Of a DNA stretch of 13,446 nucleotides, positions 7,465-13,446 are shown one piece after another; the stretch's first letter is position 1; every line of letters starts with the position of its first letter. The stretch lies in contig DBWT01000055.1 in the NCBI GenBank assembly GCA_002309035.1, positions 1-13,446 on the forward strand. The letters run 5' to 3'. The translations under genes and the position numbers were made by a program. Origin of the DNA: Caryophanales bacterium UBA1231. GTDB lineage: Bacteria; Bacillota_I; Bacilli_A; ML615J-28; CAG-313. Under the pieces are notes generated by a model. It had not been told where the DNA came from. It saw nothing but the letters and a program-made list of their open reading frames with translations, and ran no database searches.

Positions 7465-7470
7465 CATTTA

Positions 7471-8043
7471 TTATTTAATGATTTCACCCATTGTACCAGG
7501 TGCTACAAGCCCTGCATTTGATTCATCAGTATCAATGTGCATTGCAAATGCATATGTATCACTTACACGAACGACTACATCACCAAATACTAAGCTTCTA
7601 CCGTTTGATTCAATCGCAACACTAACGATTTGTTTATCAACTAAACCTAGTTCAGCCGCATCCGCATGTGTAGCATGAATATGTCTTTTAGCAACAATTA
7701 CACCTTCATTAATAACTAGTTCACCACATGGACCAACAACTGTACATCCAGGTGTGCCCGCAAGATCACCAGATTCTCTAACCACAATATCTAACCCAAT
7801 ACTTCTAGCATCGGTTGCTGAAAGTTCAACTTGGACTTGTTTACGGAATGGACCTAAAATTGATACATTAGGAATTGATTTCTTAGGACCAACAATAGTA
7901 ACACGCTCTTCACAAGCAAATTGACCAGGTTGTGATAGCATCTTTTTTACATGAGGTGCCTCACCTTCACCAAATAATACTTTAAATGCTTCTTCTGTCA
8001 CATGAATATGACGAGCTGAAGTTTCAACTAATACTTTTTTCAT
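7471..8043 (-). CDS. pduL: PduL-type phosphate acyltransferase (phosphotransacylase)
   Basis: PduL exchanges acyl groups between coenzyme A and phosphate (propanoyl-CoA or acetyl-CoA to the acyl phosphate). It is unrelated in fold to Pta and replaces it in several Mollicutes-like organisms. The 190 residues hold the two conserved halves: ARHIH (10-14), strand block GPFRKQVQVELS (64-75), S-G-D-L-A-G-T-P-G-C (91-100), then AKRHIHATHADAAELGL (118-134) and the MHIDTDESNAG block (168-178). The conserved histidines are the zinc-binding and catalytic sites of the family. There is no N-terminal encapsulation extension and no microcompartment shell gene nearby, so it is probably a free cytosolic enzyme making acetyl phosphate for acetate kinase (inference). 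No ackA gene is in the window. It has its own promoter and terminator, and GGAG lies seven bases before the ATG. Confidence 0.93.
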   Translation of the reverse strand: MKKVLVETSARHIHVTEEAFKVLFGEGEAPHVKKMLSQPGQFACEERVTIVGPKKSIPNVSILGPFRKQVQVELSATDARSIGLDIVVRESGDLAGTPGCTVVGPCGELVINEGVIVAKRHIHATHADAAELGLVDKQIVSVAIESNGRSLVFGDVVVRVSDTYAFAMHIDTDESNAGLVAPGTMGEIIK

Positions 8044-8050
8044 GATTAAT

Positions 8051-8103
8051 CTCCTTTTGTTTAATTACTTCATAAGTATAGCACAATTTAGAATTTGTTT
8101 CAA
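8051..8103 (-). promoter_or_regulatory. pduL promoter and RBS
   Basis: The best promoter in the window: -35 TTGAAA (8098-8103), a 17-base spacer and -10 TATACT (8075-8080) preceded by TGC (extended -10), with GGAG at 8051-8054. It points away from rimO; both units share the 116-base intergenic region. Confidence 0.75.
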
Positions 8104-8128
8104 TTATTAAATCTTTTCTTTGTAAATA

Positions 8129-8152
8129 TGATATAATCTTGAAGTAGCGAGG
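8129..8152 (+). promoter_or_regulatory. rimO promoter and RBS
   Basis: TGATATAAT at 8129-8137 is a perfect extended -10. There is no clear -35. The expected transcription start near 8144 leaves a leader of only about 16 bases, containing GAGG (8149-8152) seven bases before the ATG. Confidence 0.6.
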
Positions 8153-8159
8153 TATATAT

Positions 8160-9449
8160 ATGAAGCTTGGTTTAATATCTTTAGGATGTGCTAAAAATAA
8201 GGTTGATTCCGAATTATTTTTAGGAATGGCCATTAAATATGGTTTTGAAATAACTGATTCACTAGATGAAGCTGATGTGATCGTTGTTAATACTTGTGGC
8301 TTTATTGAAGAAGCGAAGAAAGAATCAATTGATACAATCGTTGATTTAATTGATTACAAAAAAGATGGTAAAATCATTATTGCTATGGGTTGCTTAGTCC
8401 AACGTTATTTGGATGAACTTAAAAAAGAATTACCAGAAGTATCTTATTTTATTCCAATTAGTAGTTATAAAGATCTACCAGTTCTTTTTAAGAGATTAAC
8501 ATCAGTTGATGGCACTTATCCATTCAATTATAAAACAAGAGTTCTATCAACCTCCCCTTGTACTGCATACCTTCGGATTGGTGAAGGATGTAATAACCGC
8601 TGTAGCTATTGTGCTATTCCTCTAATTCGGGGCAGCTACTGGTCGCGTCCTATGGATGAACTCTTAGATGAAGCGGTGATGCTATCTAAAATGGGAGTAG
8701 AAGAATTAACAATTATTGCGCAAGACACATCTAAATATGGAATTGATTTGGAAAATGCCTCCCTTGCCATTCTATTAGAAAAATTAGCCCAAGCAAATCT
8801 ATTCAAATGGATTAGAGTATTATATTTATATCCTGATGAAATCACTGATGAATTAATTGATACCTTTAGTAAATATGATTGTATTCTTAATTACTTTGAT
8901 ATTCCAATTCAACATGCATCAGATAAATTATTAAAAGCGATGAATCGCCGCGGAAGTAAAAAAGATATTACTAATTTAATTAAAAAAATCAGAAACAAAA
9001 TACCTGATGCCATTATTAGAACTACCTTAATTGTTGGTTTTCCTGGCGAAACTGCTAGAGATTTTCAAATCTTAAAAGACTTTGTAAGTGAAATGCGTTT
9101 TGAACACTTAGGAATATTTACTTATTCTGATGAAGAAAATACTAAAGCATTTGACATGTACCCTAAAGTACGGCAGTCGACGATGGAAAATAGACGTGAT
9201 GAATTAATGCAAATCCAATTAGATATTAATACTAAACGTTTATCACTTCTTGTTGGTAAAGAATTTGAAGCCATCTGTGATCATTATGATGAAGAATTAT
9301 CTTGCTTTGCTTTAAGATATTATGCTCAAGCATTAGATGATGTTGATGGATATATCTATGTATTTAATAACAATTTAACCATCGGTGAGTTCTATAATGT
9401 CAAAATAATTGATGTTGATGGTTATGATTTAATTGGCGAAATTGAATAA
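8160..9449 (+). CDS. rimO: Ribosomal protein S12 methylthiotransferase RimO
   Basis: RimO is a radical-SAM enzyme that adds a methylthio group to the conserved aspartate of ribosomal protein S12 (Asp88/89 in E. coli numbering). The 429 residues show the N-terminal UPF0004 domain with the three cluster cysteines Cys10 (SLGCAKN), Cys46 (NTCGF) and Cys78 (GCLVQRY). The radical-SAM CxxxCxxC follows at Cys144, Cys148 and Cys151 (GEGCNNRCSYCAIP), then FPGE in the core and a C-terminal TRAM domain from about residue 365. The SLGCAKNKVDSE start and PLIRG after the cluster separate RimO from the tRNA enzyme MiaB. It is the only plus-strand gene and stands alone, divergent from pduL and convergent with the lipoprotein gene. 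Confidence 0.96.
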   Translation: MKLGLISLGCAKNKVDSELFLGMAIKYGFEITDSLDEADVIVVNTCGFIEEAKKESIDTIVDLIDYKKDGKIIIAMGCLVQRYLDELKKELPEVSYFIPISSYKDLPVLFKRLTSVDGTYPFNYKTRVLSTSPCTAYLRIGEGCNNRCSYCAIPLIRGSYWSRPMDELLDEAVMLSKMGVEELTIIAQDTSKYGIDLENASLAILLEKLAQANLFKWIRVLYLYPDEITDELIDTFSKYDCILNYFDIPIQHASDKLLKAMNRRGSKKDITNLIKKIRNKIPDAIIRTTLIVGFPGETARDFQILKDFVSEMRFEHLGIFTYSDEENTKAFDMYPKVRQSTMENRRDELMQIQLDINTKRLSLLVGKEFEAICDHYDEELSCFALRYYAQALDDVDGYIYVFNNNLTIGEFYNVKIIDVDGYDLIGEIE

Positions 9450-9455
9450 TAGACG

Positions 9456-9500
9456 AACAAAAAGATTCTAGAAATGATTATTCTAGAATCTTTTTTTGTT
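9456..9500. terminator. Bidirectional terminator between rimO and the lipoprotein gene
   Basis: Arms of 15 bases, 9459-9473 and 9481-9495, pair perfectly around a seven-base loop, with A runs on the left and T runs on the right (seven T on plus, five on minus). It lies about ten bases after the rimO stop and about 24 bases beyond the stop of the lipoprotein gene, so it can end both convergent transcripts. Confidence 0.88.
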
Positions 9501-9523
9501 GTTTATTAAGTAAATATTTCCTA

Positions 9524-10576
9524 TTATAGCAATGGTTCTGGAGCACTTATAATAGGTAAACTGATTTCATTAATCTTAATACTAGCTTCGCCTTGTAAGC
9601 TTGCTACTCTAATCGAATTCAAGTTTGAGGTATTAAACCAGCTTGATCCAATGATTGGAGTTGTATATTCAATCGATTGATATAATTGACCAGCTACGTC
9701 ATAAACATAAACGGTATTATGATCGATTAAATAGAAGTAACGATCCGCTTTATTAAAGGTTAAAATCTCATCAAACTCTTCATTTAAAATATATTCACAA
9801 CTATTATTATCAATAATATATATCTTGTTATCGGTCGTTAGAACAACTGATTTAGATACTGATTCATAGTCAATAACAAAGGCTTTTTTAATTTCTAATC
9901 CTTCCATTAGTAAAGCTTTTCTCGTTTCATGAAACTCTTCTTCAACCCCTGTTTTTTTATGAGTTCTATTAATAGTTACTTCCTTATATATATATAAAGT
10001 ATTTTCTTCTTGATATAGGCAGATTGTTTTCTTAACAATATCGGTATAATCTTCTTCATTATTTTTTATCTTTTCAGTAAGGTTCGCAATATAAACAATT
10101 TTTTGATTATCAATACCTTGAATGTAACTATTATCATTGTTAAATAAAGTAATAATATTGTTAGTACCATAATATAACATTAAGTCACCAAAGCCATCAG
10201 TCTTGTAATTATATGGAATATCATTAATATCGCCATCCATATATGTTAGACCTTGAAGACCAGATGCATTAGTATAATATATACAATTGTTAATATCATT
10301 TACTAATCTAATATTATCGCATGCACTGATTTGATAAAAACTATAATCTTCTTTATATTTGATTCCTTCTTTTAAATAGTAATTACCACCACTTCTTGTT
10401 TTAACAATAAACTTGGTTGAAACACTATAGCCATTTTCATTAATCAGGAAAACTAGACTCTTCGTAGGGTTATCTGATAGAACTATTTGTTCATCACCCT
10501 TTAATGATTTATAAGTAGTACAACTATATAATAAAAGAGAAATTAATAAAAGAAGTAAGACACTTACTTTTTTCAT
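9524..10576 (-). CDS. Predicted lipoprotein of unknown function, possibly beta-propeller-like
   Basis: The first 19 residues are a bacterial lipoprotein signal: MKK, a leucine-rich core and the lipobox LYSC with Cys19 as the lipidation site. The mature protein of about 330 residues would be tethered to the outer face of the membrane. I recognise no named domain. It is rich in Tyr, Asn, Asp and Ile and shows recurring strand-turn-strand units of the form xIYIIDN or VYVYDVAGQ (residues about 230-300), suggesting a beta-propeller or similar all-beta fold; this is inference from pattern only. The start has AGGTGA at 10581-10586, four bases from the ATG, and an extended -10 further up. It is flanked by terminators, so it is monocistronic, though it lies just downstream of the large repeat surface protein and both look destined for the envelope. 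Confidence 0.85.
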   Translation of the reverse strand: MKKVSVLLLLLISLLLYSCTTYKSLKGDEQIVLSDNPTKSLVFLINENGYSVSTKFIVKTRSGGNYYLKEGIKYKEDYSFYQISACDNIRLVNDINNCIYYTNASGLQGLTYMDGDINDIPYNYKTDGFGDLMLYYGTNNIITLFNNDNSYIQGIDNQKIVYIANLTEKIKNNEEDYTDIVKKTICLYQEENTLYIYKEVTINRTHKKTGVEEEFHETRKALLMEGLEIKKAFVIDYESVSKSVVLTTDNKIYIIDNNSCEYILNEEFDEILTFNKADRYFYLIDHNTVYVYDVAGQLYQSIEYTTPIIGSSWFNTSNLNSIRVASLQGEASIKINEISLPIISAPEPLL

Positions 10577-10580
10577 AAAT

Positions 10581-10606
10581 TCACCTATATCTCTTATATT
10601 ATATCA
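10581..10606 (-). promoter_or_regulatory. Lipoprotein gene promoter and RBS
   Basis: Extended -10 TGATATAAT at 10598-10606 on the minus strand, identical to those of rimO and the mnmG operon, and RBS AGGTGA at 10581-10586. No good -35 is visible. Confidence 0.6.
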
Positions 10607-10625
10607 TATTTTATTTATTTATAAA

Positions 10626-10655
10626 GAAAAAGTCCACATCTTTTTGATGTGGGCT
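10626..10655 (-). terminator. Intrinsic terminator of the repeat surface protein gene
   Basis: Arms AGTCCACATC (10631-10640) and GATGTGGGCT (10646-10655) form a ten-base stem with one imperfect pair and a five-base loop. On the minus strand it is followed by TTTTC and more T. It lies about 20 bases beyond the gene's stop codon. Confidence 0.78.
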
Positions 10656-10674
10656 TCTTAAAATTTAAATGGTA

Positions 10675-13446
10675 TTAAATATTAATGTCGTCATTAGAAC
10701 ATATTATTCTAGAAATATATGATGCATTATTCCAGTTTGCTGATTTATAAATAGCATTCCATTCAGCCGTTGTTCCACTATAGTAAATAGTTTTAGTTTT
10801 TGCACAAGCAAAAGCTCCATCTCCAATGCTACAAAGCGCTTTATTAAAACTAATTGTTTCAATATTAACATAAGCAAACGCATTGTTGCCAATCGTTGTA
10901 ATATTTAATAAATTATATATATGTGTCAAATTTTCACATAAATTGAAAGTATAGTCTGGTATTTCTTCTATATCTGAAGGAAGACTAACTGACTCTAAAT
11001 TAGAGCATCCATTGAATACGTATGTGCCCATATTAAGAATTGAATCAGGAAGGACAACATTTTTAACTACTTTATTATTATAGAAAGCATAATCACGAAG
11101 CTCTGTAATTGTATTAGGTACACTAATATTTGCTTCTTTACCAATGTAATTTATTAGAATCTCACCATCATATGTAACAAAGCCATCTTCAGAAGTACTT
11201 AATCTAGAGTTTTCAATATTCGTAATAATATTTTCTGCGTAATAAGCTATTGATCCTTTATTAGTTGAACCCATTGTGAACGACAAACTAGATTTGTTAT
11301 ATAATTCTAGTAGTCTAATACAACCACAAAAAGCATTTTCACCAATTGTTGTAAGACTTGCAGGTACCGCAAAATGCATCATTGACCAACATTCTTCAAA
11401 AGCGGATGAGCCAATTGAAGTAACACTATCACAAAGAGTTACTCTTTGAATATTATTACAATTTTGGAAAGCATAAGCAGGAATAAACGTAGTATCGGTT
11501 ACATATACTGTTGTTAATGTTTCAGGAATAATATAATAGTTCCAATGAATTGTGTCGCTAGCCCAAAATTGTTGCGTATTTCCATAATTACTTGAAATAA
11601 AGAAATATCCTAGATTGCGGTGGGAACTTGTGTCTCCAACTGTTCCTCTTTCATAACCAATAAATGGAACTGAAAGAGTTTCTAAATTTGTACAATAAGC
11701 TAAAATGTTTAAACCAATTTCGGTAACACTATTTGGAATAAATAGTGATTTAATTGATGAACCAGTAAAGGCATGTGAATTAATTCTTGTTATTGTATCT
11801 GGAATACTAGCATTAACTACTAATTCATCACCAATATATAAATCATGAGCATAGAATAATGGATTACTATTTGCATTACCAAAAGTAATATTGCACCATG
11901 CTTCTAAACTATTAATTGTTACTTTTTGAAGTGAATTACAACTGAAGAAGGCACTATTGCCAATCGTTGTAACACCGATAAATGTTACATTTTCTAGATG
12001 ACTACAAGATGAAAATGCATTAGCATTAATTGTAGCACCATTTATAGTTAAATCAACCAAATAACTTCTCTCCATAACAGAAGCCACATTTGGTGATATA
12101 TATGCGGTTTCAATATGGGTTCCTGAGAATACACCACTACCAAGGGTAGCATCTTCATTTACATAATGAAGTGTTGTAAGTGAACTACAGCCCCAGAAAG
12201 CATTATTTTCAATTTTATTTACTGAAGAAGGAATACTTACTTCTTCTAGTGTTGTACACATCAAGAAAGCATTATTTTCAATTGTTGTTAATCCTGATGG
12301 AAATTCAATACTAGATAATGATGTACATCCTCTAAAAGCAAATGAATTAATTAATGTAATTGTATCAGGTATATATATATTCTCAATCATACTACAGTTT
12401 TCAAATGCATTATAGTATATTTGATTACCGCTTCTTAATACAACTGTTGCAAGACTTTGAGGTAATTGATATGTTTCTGATGTTTCTTCGCCTGATCCAC
12501 TTAAATGAGCTTGCAATACACCAACTGAATTTGTGTAACTGTTTTGACCAAAGACATAACCTAAAACAAATTCATCAGAATAAGGACGACCTTCATGTGC
12601 CAAATGCAACTTTTTACCAATAAATGGTACTGATAAATATTCTAGATTAGAGCAGCCACTAAATGATCCTTCTAAAATAGTTGTTACAGAGTCGGGCACA
12701 ACAATGGAAGTTACGCTACGATCAATTACACCAATTACGGTTATATCATCATCAATCACATTAAACAATAGGTTTTCAAATCCTTCTGGAATGACAAAGC
12801 GTGCTTCATAGGTTTGATTTACTGCGGTCATTTCAAATGTATATGATAATTCTTCGGTTACTAAATTACCATCTAAATACCAACCACTAAAGGTACTATT
12901 ATTAATACATTGTGCCGTTAAAGTTACACTTTCACCACAGGTTATTAATTCCTCATCAAGCATTGTATAATTACCTAGACTCGGATGATTAATAAATGTT
13001 GAAACTGTATAGTATGTCCAATAAGCTGTTAAATCATAATTAATTAACATTGTTGGATCAATTACTTCAACTACTTGTCCATTCATCTTCCATCCTAAGA
13101 AAGTATAACCTTCTCTAGTTGGCGATAGAAGTGTAAATGAAGTATCTTTTGATGTATAGTGAGTAATATTATTGGCATGGTTTATTCCACCATCTAAATC
13201 ATATTTAACAGTGTAATAATCCCATTTAGCAATAATACTTAAATCGCGGTTTGGCATTGCAAATGTATATTCAGGCTCTGTTGATAAACGTTCGCCACTA
13301 GAAGTATCAAACCAGCCTAAGAATTCGGCTTCAGTTAAAGGAGAAGTTGAAAGCGTCATTTCTTCACTATAACGGTTATTCACTTGTGTCTGTTTAACAT
13401 TTGCTTCATGTTTAGCAACATTTACCAAACCTGCTGCTTCATTACT
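10675..13446 (-). CDS. Large InlB-repeat / BspA-type leucine-rich-repeat surface protein, N-terminus missing
   Basis: The frame is open to the right edge, so the true start and any signal peptide lie outside; the TTG at 13426-13428 is only an internal codon. The visible part is about 923 residues. It opens with three InlB B-type/Listeria-Bacteroides repeats (nucleotides about 13446-12793), each with the F-x-G-W/Y and ...A-x-W/F marks. From about 12744 to 10789 run many BspA-type LRR_5 units of the form AFxxCSxLexVxIPxSVtxIg. It ends with a YYSGTTAEWN segment typical of the last unit in such proteins. No LPXTG motif, membrane helix or other C-terminal anchor is present, so attachment must be N-terminal or non-covalent, or the protein is secreted. 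Such proteins mediate adhesion or host binding in gut and oral bacteria; here the ligand is unknown. Stop TAA is followed by a terminator. Confidence 0.88.
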   Translation of the reverse strand, partial: SNEAAGLVNVAKHEANVKQTQVNNRYSEEMTLSTSPLTEAEFLGWFDTSSGERLSTEPEYTFAMPNRDLSIIAKWDYYTVKYDLDGGINHANNITHYTSKDTSFTLLSPTREGYTFLGWKMNGQVVEVIDPTMLINYDLTAYWTYYTVSTFINHPSLGNYTMLDEELITCGESVTLTAQCINNSTFSGWYLDGNLVTEELSYTFEMTAVNQTYEARFVIPEGFENLLFNVIDDDITVIGVIDRSVTSIVVPDSVTTILEGSFSGCSNLEYLSVPFIGKKLHLAHEGRPYSDEFVLGYVFGQNSYTNSVGVLQAHLSGSGEETSETYQLPQSLATVVLRSGNQIYYNAFENCSMIENIYIPDTITLINSFAFRGCTSLSSIEFPSGLTTIENNAFLMCTTLEEVSIPSSVNKIENNAFWGCSSLTTLHYVNEDATLGSGVFSGTHIETAYISPNVASVMERSYLVDLTINGATINANAFSSCSHLENVTFIGVTTIGNSAFFSCNSLQKVTINSLEAWCNITFGNANSNPLFYAHDLYIGDELVVNASIPDTITRINSHAFTGSSIKSLFIPNSVTEIGLNILAYCTNLETLSVPFIGYERGTVGDTSSHRNLGYFFISSNYGNTQQFWASDTIHWNYYIIPETLTTVYVTDTTFIPAYAFQNCNNIQRVTLCDSVTSIGSSAFEECWSMMHFAVPASLTTIGENAFCGCIRLLELYNKSSLSFTMGSTNKGSIAYYAENIITNIENSRLSTSEDGFVTYDGEILINYIGKEANISVPNTITELRDYAFYNNKVVKNVVLPDSILNMGTYVFNGCSNLESVSLPSDIEEIPDYTFNLCENLTHIYNLLNITTIGNNAFAYVNIETISFNKALCSIGDGAFACAKTKTIYYSGTTAEWNAIYKSANWNNASYISRIICSNDDINI
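11464..11676 (-). repeat. LGY-F insertion module B in the LRR array
   Basis: Second copy of the insertion module: LSVPFIG, variable loop, LGYFF, then IPETLTTVYV and a PAYAFQNC unit. It shares order and key residues with module A at 12424-12639, about 320 residues away; the two loops differ strongly. Confidence 0.7.
12424..12639 (-). repeat. LGY-F insertion module A in the LRR array
   Basis: An insert of about 72 residues breaks the leucine-rich units: it begins LSVPFIG, has a variable loop, LGYVFG, then an LPQSLATVVL strand leading back to a YNAF-x-N-C unit. It is a diverged copy of module B at 11464-11676. Confidence 0.7.
12793..13446 (-). repeat. Three tandem InlB B-type protein repeats
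   Basis: Three units of about 70 residues, at nucleotides about 13446-13219, 13218-13015 and 13014-12793. The second and third start with YYTV; all carry an FLGW or FSGW turn and close with an A-K-W, A-Y-W or A-R-F mark. The third is most divergent and has two cysteines. The array may continue past the edge. Confidence 0.75.

Noticed and set aside
7478..7678. Open frame on the plus strand
   Set aside because: Antisense to the conserved C-terminal half of pduL, with no promoter or RBS.
8044..8159. Possible riboswitch or leader RNA in the divergent pduL-rimO region
   Set aside because: The two promoters fill the space and leave leaders of only about 16-25 bases, too short for a structured RNA.
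8024..8233. Open frame on the minus strand across the pduL-rimO gap
   Set aside because: It overlaps the starts of both genes and covers both promoters; the sequence has no family features and no RBS.
8636..8845. Open frame on the minus strand
   Set aside because: Lies wholly inside the radical-SAM domain of rimO.
10704..10892. Open frame on the minus strand in another phase
   Set aside because: Frame-shifted shadow of the last leucine-rich repeats of the surface protein.
12360..12623. Open frame on the plus strand, 87 codons
   Set aside because: Antisense to the surface-protein repeats; composition looks like reversed repeat codons and no RBS is seen.
13426..13428. TTG as the start of the repeat surface protein
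   Set aside because: The frame stays open to the window edge, there is no RBS or signal peptide, and it falls next to an incomplete InlB-type repeat.

Overview
The window is an AT-rich, low-GC Gram-positive chromosomal segment with strong purine-rich ribosome binding sites and tight operon spacing. It uses TGA as a true stop (parA, mnmG) and TGG for tryptophan (rimO), so the code is the standard bacterial one and not the Mycoplasma/Spiroplasma code. A PduL-type phosphotransacylase, a ComK-like protein, a multi-sugar ABC ATPase and a BspA/InlB-repeat surface protein together suggest a reduced Bacilli lineage close to Acholeplasma, uncultured gut Mollicutes-like clades (RF39 type) or Erysipelotrichales. 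That placement is inference, not demonstrated.

Layout, left to right: (1) 1-1064, phosphoglycerate kinase (minus), whose C-terminus runs off the left edge. (2) 1142-1534, a small ComK-like competence regulator (minus) with its own promoter and no visible terminator before pgk. (3) 1636-2904, a UgpC/MsmK-type ABC ATPase (minus) with an unusual acidic tail. (4) 3004-7375, a six-gene minus-strand operon: zinc-ribbon membrane protein, mnmG, rsmG, parA, a DUF951 protein (3661-3840) and a PucR-type helix-turn-helix protein. Genes overlap or lie about 12 bases apart, and an intrinsic terminator at 2973-2997 closes the unit. (5) 7471-8043, pduL (minus), divergent from (6) 8160-9449, rimO, the only plus-strand gene. 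(7) 9524-10576, a lipoprotein (minus), convergent with rimO across a bidirectional terminator. (8) 10675-13446, a large cell-surface-type protein of InlB-like and BspA-like repeats (minus), whose N-terminus lies beyond the right edge.

Functionally the window mixes housekeeping genes (glycolysis, tRNA U34 and 16S G527 modification, S12 methylthiolation, acyl-CoA/acyl-phosphate exchange, sugar uptake) with an envelope pair (lipoprotein and repeat protein). The mnmG-rsmG-parA order is the origin-proximal Firmicutes arrangement, but no parB lies beside parA, and a PucR-type regulator ends the operon instead. I found no tRNA, rRNA, CRISPR array, insertion sequence or phage gene. No intergenic gap exceeds about 120 bases. 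Six of seven transcription units begin with an extended -10 promoter (TGN before the hexamer). I see no clear new defence or mobile system. The most unusual elements are the ComK-like protein, the parB-less parA operon with its PucR-type end gene, and the repeat-built surface protein.
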